Notes under the pieces: model-generated
What the model was told of the DNA's origin: nothing
What the model saw: the letters and a program-made list of their open reading frames with translations, nothing else
Databases searched by the model: none
Position numbers and translations under genes: made by a program
Assembly (NCBI GenBank): GCA_947069175.1
Contig: CAMTDV010000018.1
Location: 45,458,869 to 45,522,868 of the forward strand
DNA from: Scalesia atractyloides
Lineage: Eukaryota; Streptophyta; Magnoliopsida; Asterales; Asteraceae
DNA length: 64,000 nt
Direction of reading: 5' to 3'
Part shown: one piece after another, positions 43,507 through 54,886 of the stretch
Position numbering within the stretch: position 1 is the first letter of the stretch
Layout of the letters: every line of letters begins with the position of its first letter

Positions 43507-44132
43507 CGTGTTGTTAGGAACCGAGTATGAATTAGTTGTAATTGTTTTAGAAAATGCTTTATGATTGAAGATAAAACAGAGTGAATTTGCAGCAGACAGA
43601 AAAACTTTGTATCACACCTAATGGAAGAATGTTTTCATCATCATGCTTTCAAACTTATAAGTTTTGCATGTGAATCACAAACTCCCCCTCAGCCCAATGA
43701 TAGTTTCTTAGTACAGAATGTAAGAAAGATGATTGGAAGGAAATGCGTATAATCATCTTTTTGATAGGTAGATGGAACAGTAAAATGTACTGTTCTATTT
43801 ATACAGAATGTCAAAACTCTGAGCATCTTTGTTGACATCCAGGGTTTGATAGTGACAGCTAAAAACTAAATAACTAACTCTAAACACTGATATACCTAAC
43901 CACTACTATTACAAACACTTTTACATTAATATAAGACAAAACACTGATGACCCTATCAACTGTTGGTCTTCATCAACGGTTACATAGTAGAGTTTGTGTC
44001 AACAGATCTTGTAAAGCAGAGTTATCATGGATGAGTGGCTTGCATCAGAGCTGTTATCCTGGATCAATCCTCTAATGTAGTTTTGGTTTTATATCATCTG
44101 TTCCTTTGATAGGGTTCAATCCCAACACGTGT
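43507..44132 (-). repeat. Solo LTR of the copia D family
   Basis: The LTR is 43512-44127 (616 bp, same length as the copia D LTR) in minus orientation, TGTTGGGATTGAACCC...TTCCTAACA, flanked by CGTGT on both sides (43507-43511 and 44128-44132). G2 has the uninterrupted site GCATACGTGTTAATCTG near 48641. A TATA-like box is conserved (near 43797-43804). Confidence 0.95.
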
Positions 44133-44465
44133 TAATCTGTTTATTTGGGCCTTATGTGTTATTTTTCATTTTAAACACACACTTAATTAGTACACCCGAG
44201 ATTATTGAGATTCACGACTCAGAGAGCGAGCAAGAATTCGGGATCTCACCGACCTCAGTCCTGCGAGAGATACCACGCACGACCCCTCAGATTGTTGACA
44301 TGCCCGGTTTTTCCTCGTCATTTTATGTCGGCCCTGCTGCATTTGCCAATCAGGTTGACCCTCGTTACGCTCATACTATTAACAGGTGGATTGACAATGA
44401 TGACTCTGTTCCTCCCTCGACTTTTGAGATAGGACAGTCATCTGGTACCGTGCCTATTGTCTATG
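44133..44465 (+). pseudogene. Pre-gag ORF of G1, truncated
   Basis: An open frame encodes TPEIIEIHDSESEQEFGISP, then a segment with GPAAFANQVDPRYAHTINRW and GQSSGTVPIVYV, where G2 cuts in. It is similar to the G2 region 48715-49040 and carries an acidic Ser/Asp/Glu motif. I do not recognise a domain. Confidence 0.6.
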
Positions 44466-47400
44466 TGTGACACCGGGCTATTTAGGTTGTTCCGTACAAA
44501 TGTAACACGTGTCATGAATGAATAAAAGGCCGTATTTGATTATTTATGATGTTTTTATATGGTATTTGATTTGTTGGTGAATCCAAAGTTTGATAAAAAT
44601 TACGTTGGCAATATTAAGATAAACGCTTATCGCGTAACGGTTAAAATGCGAAAACGAACGTCGGTGACCGCCGGATAATGTTAAAATCCCAAAAACATTC
44701 CGTTATGAGTTAAATAATATATTTAATCATAATCATGAGGAAAAATTATTTAATATGCTAAGAAACTCTATTTTTCGAGTTTAAGTGCGTACTGCGTGAT
44801 ACTGACAAAATACTGTCAACACAGCCAGTTCAGGGCAACCAATAATTATTATAGTAATATTTGACAAGTTTATTTTTATAATAAATTAAAACTCTTAAAA
44901 TCTTTATTTTGCGCATTTAAGCGCGTACTACGCAACACAGCGCGCATACTGCCAAATACGACAACGTAGCCGGACCAGGAAAATAAAATATTGATTAGTA
45001 ATATTTTAGTGAGTTTTTATTTTATAGAGCGCTGAAAATAAATTTAAACGCGTTAAAACGCAGTTAAAACGCTAGATAAAACACCCGGTATCCAGTAAAA
45101 TACTAGTTTTTAGCCTACATATAATATATGTATGTATGTATACGAGTAAAAAGGAGTTCTTATTTTTATACATACGAGTATGTATGTATTTATGTGTGTA
45201 TGGAGGGAGGTGGCAGCTATGAAGGAGTTCTTACACTCTCTCTCTTACACTTGTTAACCTTGGAAACACAAAGTGATGATTATGTTTCACCGTATCTTCT
45301 AAAAATCTTCCAAATCCAAGAATAAAGATCACAACACAAATCTCACTCTCTCTCTTGCATATCTCGGCCGAAACACACACATACACACACACTAAAATTC
45401 AAACTTTGAAGATTTGAAGATCCATGTTCATTTCAAGCTCATTTCAAGTTAGTTTGATAATCCAAGTGAGTTTTTAAGGTGATTTTAAGAAGGTGCAAGC
45501 TCCATATCATCAAAATTTATCAAAAACCCACCAAAATATTGAAAGGTATAAACTTATTTTAAAATCGTATTCTTGATTCTTGGTGATGATAATGATGTTG
45601 GAAGGTTTCTCTTGTTCTTGGAATTAATCACTAACTTAAAAACAATAACAAGTGGGTTTTCAAATAAAATTAAAAAGGGTAAGTGTATGTATGTATGTAG
45701 GCACGTATGTATGTATATGTATATATACATATGAGATTTTGAGATTTGATATTTGATTTGATCTTGCATGATAAGATGTTGATATGTGATTGAATGTGTG
45801 ATCTTGGAAGGTTCTAAAAAGGGTTTTGATAAAGTTCATATGATTAAAGTATGAACATGAAAAGTTGAGTTTTTGAATAATGTATACATATATATGTGTA
45901 GCCGTGTATATGTGTATGTATGTATGCATGCACATGAAATTTGTTTGTTAATTCATAAAAGCATGAGAATGTTACATGCATTAATGCTATGAATGATTTG
46001 ATGATGATTATATGAAGATGAGAATGTTCTTGGATATATGAACATGAAGTAAATGTATGTCTAGATGTATATGAGTACATGCATGTCGATGATATTATGA
46101 CATGTGTGCATTAAGTGCTTGTACTTAGGCATGCATGATGATTAGTGGTCATGAAATAATGAACAATGTGTGTTTTGATAAGAATAAGTTTTGATCAGAT
46201 TATAAAGCATAAAAATAATTATATTTGAAGTGTAAAATGGTATGGAACTTTGACATAAAGTTTACTAGCTTTGCATGTTGTACTATGTGCTTAAAAGTAT
46301 TGTAAAATATATGAAATCGCATGATTTATGTGCCTTACTCAAAAACTGCACTAATCTGATTATAACCATGATTTTATTCAGTATATAACATGTATTGTGT
46401 TAAAATATGAAGTCGTTTCGAGTTCGGATGGTTATGGTAACGTTTGACGCAAAACTATGCGGTAAAAACGGTAAAAATCGCCTTTTAAAAGGGTTTTTAT
46501 AAAACTGTTTAAATCAGTAAATAAACTGATATTTTTAGTATAAATATAATTATATTAACTTATATTTAGTTTATTTGGAGTTTGGTTAGTCATACGTGAC
46601 TTTCGGCACCCGAAAACGTTACCGAATCACTAAAATACGCATTTTTCAACATACACTAGAATGGGTTGTCATGGGTGAACCTTATGTGTTTAAATGTGTT
46701 TTGTGATTTAAATATGTGTATATTATAATATGTTAAGTGATGATATGATAGCGGAAATTAATACTATGCATGTACGCTTGTATGTTTAAAACGGTAGAAT
46801 CAGTGAAATCTTGTTAAAATGTATAACTTATTTGTCGAGCATGAAAATTGATACATAGGTTAACTTAGTGAGTTATTTCATGTATACATGCTTTAAAAAT
46901 GATAAAGTGAATAAATTAATGAGTTTTCACGTGTTATGAAATTGTGAATACGTGCACGTTTACGTATATATATTACGGCGCGCAAATCGTAGATATATAG
47001 TATTTATAAACGAGAGTGTAACGGATAAAACATTAAGGTCACCAATAAAATCGTTCAAGTCGCAAAAATCTTATATATATATATATATATATATATGAAC
47101 TCATATATATATTAATATGCCAACATAATTAAAAATACTAACTTTTTGAGAAAATCTCAAAGTTATGTGAAAATTCTAATTATTGGAGAAACTTAGAATT
47201 TATAATATATTGATTATTAAATCGTGCCTACGTATGTTAGGACGAGTAGAATTAAAGTTTGGGGATTGCACTATTTAATATACGCACCCAAAGGTGAGTG
47301 TCACTAAACCCCTCTTTTTACTGTTTTAGTATATGTTTTGGGGGAAGAACACGCCTTAAAAGGATAAGTATACGTTTTCGTATAAAATATGCCTTTGATT

Positions 47401-48472
47401 AAACTATAAATATATTTTCATGGAAAATATGATTTGGAAATTATGTAATATGTTTTTGGAGAAAAACATGGTTTTGGATATAAATATGTTTCGGGGATGA
47501 AACGGGGATTTTACGGCGTTATGGGATAGAACGACCGTGTAGATTTATAATTGCTTAAATCTAAAGTTGTGACGAATTGGCCCGGTCTCAAGAGAGTGAG
47601 TATCGGGATTAGGCTTACGTTTCGGTGGGGACGTCGGGGATTCGTACGTGTTATATTAAATTTTATCATTTTAGCAGGATATATATATTGTTCATAAGGT
47701 TGGCACCTTGGGTGACCCATTGCGGGCACTTTGCGCAAACTTAGCCATTTAATCATTAATATGGATTGCGTGGAATTGTTGATAGATCTATCGGGTTGAC
47801 AATCCCGTCGCGTCCGGTAGCTCCGTGTCATGTCAAGCGACGAATTTATATTCTGTTATTGTCTAGCGTTGATTATACCCTTAATGTTAATTTATAGCTT
47901 GTAATGTCTTGCAAACTTACCAATCTGAACAAATGGATATTAAACATAAATTCAATATGTGAAACTTGGTAAGATGCTTAGTTCGGAGGTTTCGGAGAAA
48001 CGCTTGCAACGGCTGACTCATGGATTTTATTAAAGAAATAAATTGACTTTCGAAAATATTATTTGGATGTTTTGATAATAAACACATAATTAGAAAGTTT
48101 TTCCTTGTTTTAAATCTGAATATGTGAGCTCACCCTCCTTTGTGTTGACACTTGATTTTAACGTGTTCTTCAGGTACTTGAGCATGGCTTCGGGAATCTT
48201 TGGCGTATCTTGTGGTTGTGATGCATGTTTGTTTAATAATAAACTTTGGACACTTTTAAAACTAACCTGGGACAATGTCTGTAATGAGATCCATAATGGA
48301 TCAAAACAACTTAACTGTAGTGTGGGTGTGGCTTACGTTTAACTTTTAAACAATGTTTTAATTAAGGAATATGTCCAAATTAACAATGCATCGTCCACTA
48401 AGATATTTATGGGCACCAACTTCCGTCACCATTACGTTTGTATTTTTGCTGTGAAGTTTTTGGGGTGTTACG
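44466..48472 (+). repeat. 5' LTR of G2 (4007 bp)
   Basis: It starts TGTGACACCGGGCTATTTAG and ends GGGGTGTTACG. TATG-rich microsatellites lie at 45120-45200 and 45680-45930. CT-rich sequence (near 45232-45356) may mark the transcription start region. A donor-like AAGGTGAGTG lies at 47291-47300. It has many short low-complexity frames but no gene. Confidence 0.88.
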
Positions 48473-48477
48473 GAAGT

Positions 48478-48490
48478 TGGTATCAGAGCC
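48478..48490 (+). other. Primer binding site of G2
   Basis: TGGTATCAGAGCC, five bases after the LTR end, matches initiator Met tRNA. Confidence 0.93.
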
Positions 48491-48714
48491 AATGGTTGTT
48501 AGCGAACTAGATGTTTTCAGAGGAAAACTCTAGACTTCAACCAAAGAATATTGAAATATAAGTCTAAAATTCGTAAAGCCAAAACTTTTAAATAAACATG
48601 GATTTTATCGTGTATGAGAACCATTGCGTTTATAGTGCATACGTGTTAATCTGTTTATTTGGGCCTTATGTGTTATTTTTCATTTAAACACACATTTACT
48701 TTGTACGGTTATAT

Positions 48715-49463
48715 ATGTCACAAATGTCACACGAGCACGAGGTTATCGAGACTGACTCTGAGAGCAAGTCAGAATTCGAGACTTCACCTAGATCCGTATT
48801 ACCAGAGGTACCCCCCACGATTCCGCAGATACGGCCGGATTCGCCTCGTCCTTCCACGTTAACCCTACTGCATTCGCCAGCCAGGTTGACCCTCGTTATG
48901 CTATTACAAGCAACGGTTGGATCGAAGACGATGATGATGATGCTCCACCCTCGATTTACGAGACTGGGCAATCATCAGGTACCGTGCCAGTTATCGATGA
49001 CGTGGATAGAGGTGTTCTGTTGATCAGAGGATCTTATAGTATCGCACCAGCAGTAGACGCCATTGTTACGACTCAGCTATTAGAGCCATTGGTCGTCTCA
49101 TCTACTGTCGTTGCTGAGCTCGCTACTGAGATCCCTCCACCTGTTGTTACGTAGTCGTCATTTCCATCGATCGAGTAGCGCGCTCCTACTGCACCCCTGT
49201 TAGTATACTTTCAACGTAGGAAGAGGATATGACGAGCTGGAGACATCGCTTCAACTTCCAGAAGTGAGACTGCATCTGCTTCGAAGAAGCAGAAAGGAGT
49301 GTGGGTTGACCGATGCTCTCACTGCGACCGTCAGTTGGGGGCCATACAAGGAGATCTGGAGGCGATTAGGGGAAAAGTGAAGGATCTTGAGTGGCAAATG
49401 GACTGGTTTGATGAGCTAAAGGACTTGGATGATTGTCAATGGATCAAAGGCACTGGAGGATAG
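48715..49463 (+). pseudogene. Pre-gag ORF of G2, frameshifted
   Basis: It begins MSQMSHEHEVIETDSESKSE. After a frame change near 48830 it continues GFASSFHVNPTAFASQVDPR, GQSSGTVPVIDDVDRGVLLI, to a stop near 49153. A third stretch (about 49266-49460) gives SKKQKGVWVDRCSHCDRQLG and a Glu/Asp/Lys-rich helical tail ending WIKGTGG. The first part matches G1. An acidic start, a CxxC pair and a possible coiled coil are visible, but no known domain. Such an ORF is not part of the standard gypsy gene set. Confidence 0.55.
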
Positions 49464-49846
49464 CTGACTTGGAGGAGCTTGTGAGGAGGCTTCTTGAGTT
49501 TGCGGGATTGAAGAAGTGATTGTTGGTTGTTTTTTGTTTTGTATGTCTCTTTGATAAACCCTTATATTGGCTTGCATGCCAAATTTTTGGATATTTAGGA
49601 GGAAATTTCATCTAGACTTGTTATTGGTGGTTGATTGTGTCTCACCAAATTTTGATTAGTTATTGTACTATGAACAAGCTTTTTAATTTCCTTGATAAAT
49701 ATTAATGACATGGGTTTCTTTTGGTTAAATTATTCTCATTATTATGTGGATGCATGTGTATTGTGTAGTTCACTATTATATAGTGATTAAAATATTTAAA
49801 CAATGTCTTATGTTGATATTATTATTGCAATAATAGAAACGACAAG
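49464..49846 (+). other. Spacer between pre-gag ORF and gag of G2
   Basis: AT-rich with no gene. It ends in acceptor-like GCAATAATAG eleven bases before the gag ATG, so it could be the end of a leader intron. Confidence 0.4.
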
Positions 49847-50985
49847 ATGCCGCCAAAAGCGAGACAGGGTACTGGACTACCTACCACCCTAGAAGAGTTG
49901 GCACAACTCATAACCCAACACATTAATACTGCCTTGGAACAGTGTGAAGCCAACCAGAATATTGGGCAAGGACGTGGACGTGGTGCTCCTAGGCATGGCG
50001 AAGTTGGTGTGCAGATTGGAAACCCACAAGGTAATATAATGATCGGAAAAGTTTTAGTAGTTCCTGTGTTATGATATAATCAGTGACTAATCTTGATTTT
50101 TCATTAACCTTGTGAACAGCGCATGGATGTACATATAAAACATTTCAGGGCTATAACCCACGATCATTTACCGGTGCTGAAGGGCCTCTTGAAATCACTA
50201 GATGGATCGAGAAAATGGAATCTGTTATGGCCATCAGCGGATGTGCTGTTGATCAGAGGGTGAGGTATGCTTCATGTTCATTTCTAGACAAAGCTTTATC
50301 CTGGTGGAACACTCAAGTTCAAGTTTTGGGCGAAGATGTGGCTTACGGTCTTACCTGGAATGAACAAAAAGAGATGCTTCTAGAATTTGACCATGGAAGG
50401 CCTGAACGTCATAGCTTATACGTCTCGGTTCAATGATTTGGCTAGACTGGTTCCACGGATGGTCACTCCTGAGTACGTTAAGGTAGAAAGGTATATCTGG
50501 GGATTGTCCCCACAAATTCGTAGTATGGTTACGTCAGCGAAGCCCACTACCTATCTGGAAGCTACTACTCTAGCGAAATCATTAACGGATGATGCTGCTC
50601 GCAAAAGTAGCCTTAACAGGAAAGAGGAGAGTGGGAAGTCATTGGGAAAAGTCAAGGCAGATGGGAAATCTGACCGATCAGAGCGTTCTGAGCCTAGATC
50701 TAGGGATTCGCGAAAGCGAAGATCTAAGAGCTCGAGAAAGGATTCCGAAGTGAAGCGTGAGAGGAAACGCGATTCGGGGAAAGCATATGTGGCTAGTGCT
50801 AGTGATTCGAGGAAGGATAATGCCAGGGATGGCGGAAGTGGTTCAGGGAAGAAGACTCACGGAGATGAGTAGGGAAAGTGTGCCAGATGTGGTTGAACTG
50901 GACATGTTACTCGCGAGTGCTATGCTAAGAGTAGGGCGGAGGGAGTTAAGCTCGAGGGATGCTATGAATGCGGAGAGCAGGGACA
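49847..50985 (+). pseudogene. Gag of G2, with probable intron 50031-50119
   Basis: Exon 1 (49847-50030) encodes MPPKARQGTG to ...GNPQ. A GT-AG interval of 89 bases (50031-50119) has in-frame stops. Exon 2 continues in phase with AHGCTYKTFQGYNPRSFTGA, matching the CTYKHFK...GTEG segment in element F gag, where there is no interval. The capsid domain follows, but about 20 codons are missing near 50385. After a Lys/Arg/Ser-rich stretch a TAG (about 50870) and a TGA inside the first zinc knuckle (CARCG-stop-TGHVTREC) break the frame. The second knuckle CYECGEQGHYKRNC (about 50960-51001) is intact. It would package RNA but is disabled. Confidence 0.82.
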
Positions 50986-51001
50986 CTACAAGAGGAACTG
51001 T

Positions 51002-51480
51002 CCGAATGTGAAGGGTCAGAATGCCAGGGGCAGAGCTTTTGAGCTGAATGCTGGGAAGGCACGTGATGATCCTGCAGTTGTTACCGGTACGTTCATAATC
51101 AATGACCATTCCGCGTTCGTACTATTTGATACTGGTGCTGACTTGAGTTTTGTTTCGAAAAACATTGAACTGTTTTTGTGTTCTCAAACAAGTAAGCTAA
51201 GTAAAAAGTACTCGATAGAATTAGCAAATGGTAAATTGATAGAGACTAGCGAAGTTATTCATGGTTGTAGAATTTGATTATGCGATCATAGTTTTAGTAT
51301 CGATTTACTACCAGTGGAGCCGGGTAGTTTTGATGTAGTCATTGGGATGGATTGGATATCCAAGAACGGAGCTGAGATCATTTGTTCGAAGAAACAAGTG
51401 CGGATACCTCGTCCTGGTGGTGGTGAAGCTTTAGTTATTCATGGAGACCGATCGAGTTGTGTATCAAGAGTTGTAGTATT
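51002..51480 (+). pseudogene. Aspartic protease of G2
   Basis: The frame 51008-51277 includes VLFDTGADLSFVSKN with the DTGA active site. It ends in a TGA after HGCRI, and the same frame continues as LCDHSFSIDLLPVEPGSFDV and IGMDWISKNGAEI. Active as a dimer, it would cut the polyprotein in the particle. The stop probably arose from CGA or TGG. Confidence 0.85.
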
Positions 51481-51549
51481 ATGAAGATGCACAAGATGTT
51501 TCGTAAAGGCTATCCTGCGTTCTTGGTTAACGTAGTAGATACGAATGCC

Positions 51550-52420
51550 GAAAGTGGGAAGATTGAAGAAATTCGTGTAGTTCGCGATTATCCGGAAGTT
51601 TTCCCTAAAGACTTGCCTTGATTACCCCATGTGAGACAGATCGAGTTTAAGATTGATCTTGTACCTGGTGCTACACCAATTGCAAAATCTCCTTACAGAT
51701 TAGCCGTAAAAAATGAAAGAATTTTCAAATCAACTTCAAGAGCTATTGGACAAAGGTTTCATACGACCAAGCTTTTCGCCTTGGGGAGCACATGTGTTGT
51801 TCGTAAAGAAGAAAGATGGTTCTTTCAGAATGTGTATTGATTACAGAGAGTTGAACAAGCTGACTATCAAGAATCGATACCCGTTACCAAGAATCGACTA
51901 TTTGTTCGACCAGCTTCAAGAATCAAGCTGCTACTTGAAGATAGACCTACGTTCAGGATATCACCAATTGAAGATTGCTGAGGAAGATGTTCCGAAGACT
52001 GCTTTTAGAACACGTTATGGCAATTATGAGTTCTTAGTCATGCCTTTTGGCTTAACTAATGCGCCTGCAGTGTTCATGGATCTCACGAACAGGGTATGCA
52101 AACCCTACTTAGATAAATTCATGATAGTATTCATTGACGATATACTAATCTATTCGCGAACCAAAGAAGATCATGAGCAACATTTGAAGATGATTCTGGA
52201 GTTGTTGAAGAAAGAGAAGTTGTATGCCAAGTTCTCTTAATGTGAATTTTGGATTTGAGAGGTGCATTTCCTCGGTCATGTCATAAATGAGAAAGGTATA
52301 CATGTGGACCCGTCGAAGATTGAGGCGATTAAGAATTGGGAAGCGCCAAAGACTCCGTCAGAGGTGCGAGAATTCTTAGGACTTTCTGGGTATTATAGAA
52401 GATTCACTGAGAATTTTCCA
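51550..52420 (+). pseudogene. Reverse transcriptase of G2
   Basis: The main stretch 51713-52240 holds the RT blocks: ELLDKGFIRPSFSPWG, DGSFRMCIDYRELNKLTIKN, RYPLPRIDYLFDQLQ, KIDLRSGYHQL, FGLTNAPAVFMDLTN, and the catalytic VFIDDILIYS. A frame change lies near 51700, and stops follow at LYAKFS (TAA where Lys is expected) and CEFWI (TGA where Arg is expected). It copies RNA into DNA in the particle; this copy is inactive. Confidence 0.9.
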
Positions 52421-52429
52421 GAATAGCGC

Positions 52430-52906
52430 AACCGTTAACGCTATTGACCCAGAAGGATAAGAAGTTTGATTGGACGGAAAAGCAGGAGATAGCTTTTCGG
52501 ATGTCGAAGGAGAAGTTATGTAGTGCACCTATTTTATCCCTGCCAGGGGGAAATGACTGTTTTATTGTATACTGTGATGCGCCACGTTTGGGCCTTGGTT
52601 ACGTGCTTATGTAGAAGGACAAAGTGATAGCCTATGCATCCAGACAACTGAAAGTGCATGAGAAGAACTACACAACTCATGATTTAGAGTTGGGAGCTGC
52701 TGTGTTCGCTTTAAAGATTTGGAGACATTATCTGTATGGCATGAAGTATACGATTTACACAGACCATAAGAGCCTCCAGCATATCTTTGATCAGAAGGAA
52801 CTCAACATGCGACAGCGGCGTTGGGTAGATTTATCCAGGAAAAGCAAATGTTGTAGCTGACGCGCTCAGTAGGAAAGAGCGGGAAAAGCCTCTGCGCGTT
52901 CATGCT
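52430..52906 (+). pseudogene. RNase H of G2
   Basis: 52624-52860 encodes IAYASRQLKVHEKNYTTHDL and TDHKSLQHIFDQKELNMRQR. A TAG before it (LM-stop-KD, where Gln is expected) and a deletion after RRWVDLS, which shifts the frame and removes roughly ten codons before PGKANVVADALSRKE, disable it. Confidence 0.85.
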
Positions 52907-53890
52907 TTGGGTTTGACCGATCGAACTCGTAATGCACAGCGAGAAGCTCGAAAAGATGAGAACCTGAGTAGAGAAGGTCTAAGAGATTTGGAATGTGAAC
53001 TGACACCAAAAGCAGATGAAGTGATGCACTTCATGAACCGAGTTTGGGTCCCGCTTAGAGGTAACCTACGTGAAATGGTTATGAACGAGGCTCATAAGTC
53101 CAAATATTCAATTCACCCAGGTTCAACCAAGATGTATCAGGATATTAAGGAGTTATATTGGTGGCCGAATATGAAGAGTGATATTGCGGTGTATGTAAGT
53201 AAATGTCTGACATGCTCGAAGGTTAAGGCTAAACATCAGAAGTCGTCCGGGCTTCTGCAGCAACCAGAGATTCCTAACTGGAAGTGGGAGCATCTTGCAA
53301 TGGACTTTATCACCAAATTACCCCGTACGTCACATGGACATGACACCATATGGGTAATTGTGGATCGATTAACAAAGTCTGCTCATTTTCTAGCCATTAA
53401 GGAAACAGACAAGACGGAAAAGATATCGCAGTTGTACCTCAACGAGATTGTAGCCCGACATGGAGTGCCTATGTCAATTATCTCTGATAGAGATGGACGA
53501 TTTGACTCCAGATTTTGGCGATCTCTTCAGGAGTCGCTGGGTTCACGTCTGGACATGAGTACTGCATATCATCCTCAAACAAATGGTCAAAGTGAGAGAA
53601 CCATTCAGACGTTGGAGGATATGTTGAGAGCGTGCGTGATTGATTTTGGTGGAAGTTGGAATACTCATTTGCTGTTGGCAGAGTTTTCTTACAACAATAG
53701 TTACCACGCTAGTATCAAAGCCGCTCCATTTGAAGCTTTGTACGGAAGGAAATGTTGATCACCCTTGTGCTGGGTTGAAGTTGGCGAAAGGCACCTAACC
53801 GGACCTGAGCTTATCCAGGAAACCACCGACAAGGTTGTCCAGATCAAGGAGAGGTTGAAAGCTGCCGCCGATCGACATAAAAGTTATGCA
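52907..53890 (+). pseudogene. Integrase of G2
   Basis: The open stretch 52907-53758 has the zinc-binding HHCC module (H in MNEAHKSK, H in YSIHPGS, C-x2-C in SKCLTCSK), the catalytic Asp in MDFITKLP, Asp in SDRDGRF and Glu in SERTIQTLEDM. After ALYGRKC a TGA stands where Arg is expected, followed in frame by SPLCWVEVGERHLTGPELIQ. It would insert the cDNA into chromatin in the nucleus. Confidence 0.9.
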
Positions 53891-53907
53891 GACAACGAAA
53901 AAAACCA

Positions 53908-54360
53908 TTGCAGTTTCAAGTCGGAGATCGTGTTCTGCTGAAAGTGTCACCTTGGAAAGGTGTTGTTAGATTTGGGAAAGGGGGAAAGCTAAGCCCACGG
54001 TATATAGGTCCTTTCGAAATCGAATCTCGAGTTGGATCAGTCGCTTATAGGCTTAAGCTGCCGCAGGATTTGAGTGGAGTTCATGACGTGTTTCATGTTT
54101 CCAACCTGAGAAAGTGTCTGTCGGATGAGACACTAATTATACCCCCTGATGAGGTTCAAGTAGACGATAAATTGAGATTTATCGAGGAACCGATTGAAGT
54201 TCTGGATGAGAAGATTCAGAAGCTTAGAAGGAGACAAATCAAGTTGGTCAAGGTTCACTGGAATTCTAAACGTGGACCCGAGTTCACATGGGAACGAAAG
54301 GACCTGATGCAACGAAAATATCCGCATCTCTTTAAATCTAGTGCGAAAACAAAACTGTAG
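53908..54360 (+). pseudogene. Integrase C-terminus with chromodomain of G2
   Basis: The frame encodes GDRVLLKVSPWKGVVRFGKG and LSPRYIGPFEIESRVG (the GPY/F module), then FHVSNLRKCL. Last comes a type-II-like chromodomain: PIEVLDEKIQKLRRRQIKLV, then KVHWNSKRGPEFTWERKDL, ending KYPHLF. The frame is open to a normal stop but detached from integrase by the shift near 53890. In chromoviruses this domain steers insertion to marked chromatin; it is the main evidence for Tekay/Del-like identity. Confidence 0.88.
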
Positions 54361-54388
54361 TGTAAGAATTTCGGGGACAAAATTCCTT

Positions 54389-54421
54389 AAACAGGGGGAG
54401 ACTGTGACACCGGCTATTTAG
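54389..54421 (+). other. Purine tract and first 19 bases of the 3' LTR of G2
   Basis: AAACAGGGGGAGAC precedes TGTGACACCGGCTATTTAG, which matches the start of the 5' LTR at 44466. Copia H begins directly after; TTTAG (54417-54421) is its expected target duplication. Confidence 0.85.
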
Positions 54422-54822
54422 TGTAGGACCGATCCTCGATGCTTAGGATCCTAAATTTGATATATAACGTCCATAATAGTGGAAATATTATGTCGTGTTT
54501 ACCAATAGACAAGAATTAATCAGTTAATCATCAGTTTCATTGATTAAACGTTGAGATTACAGACTGGCAGAGCTTCGCCTCTGAGATGCCAAAGTTACAA
54601 ATGAGACACTCAAGCTAGGTATTTATAACATTACAAGTTCGGCCCAAGTAGTCACAAGTTCGCCCGAACTTTCCTATGCAAGTTCGGCCGAACATGCATA
54701 CTTTACATGCATATGGGCGAACTTGGCTACAACTTTTCGTAAATACTTCATAACCTAGCCTATTCAGCTCTATACAATACAGACTCAATATAAGACTAAG
54801 ACATAGACATTATGCACCAACA
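54422..54822 (-). repeat. 3' LTR of copia H (401 bp)
   Basis: On the minus strand it runs TGTTGGTGCATAATGTC...CGGTCCTACA. It is homologous to the copia E LTR (11817-12186). Four palindrome copies or halves lie at 54634-54730 and a TATA-like box near 54617-54627. Confidence 0.92.
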
Positions 54823-54834
54823 GACTCCCCCTTG
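54823..54834 (-). other. Polypurine tract of copia H
   Basis: On the minus strand CAAGGGGGAGTC adjoins the LTR start TGTTGG. Confidence 0.88.
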
Positions 54835-54886
54835 GATATCGTCTTCGTCTTTTATCAGTCTTCAAAACTCTGTCTTCATATATACA

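Larger units (their letters stand above)
41481..44465 (+). mobile_element. Gypsy G1: fragment of a Tekay/Del-like chromovirus
   Basis: It consists of the 3' half of an LTR (41481-43351), a primer site, and the first part of the interior with the pre-gag ORF. It is interrupted by a solo LTR at 43512-44127 and on the right by its relative G2 at 44466. The homology to G2 (46750-48960) runs through LTR and interior. Confidence 0.82.
44466..54421 (+). mobile_element. Gypsy G2: nearly full-length Tekay/Del-like chromovirus
   Basis: A 4007-bp 5' LTR, primer site, pre-gag ORF, gag with likely intron, protease, RT, RNase H, integrase, chromodomain, purine tract and the first 19 bases of the 3' LTR (TGTGACACCGGCTATTTAG), where copia H is inserted. 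The domain order and C-terminal chromodomain are those of chromoviruses; the long LTR fits Tekay/Del. Multiple stops make it defective. The left flank CTATG (44461-44465) should recur beyond the window. Confidence 0.9.

Noticed and set aside
45120..46080. Open frames rich in Tyr, His, Ile and Thr on both strands
   Set aside because: They are translations of TATG/TACA microsatellites in the G2 LTR.
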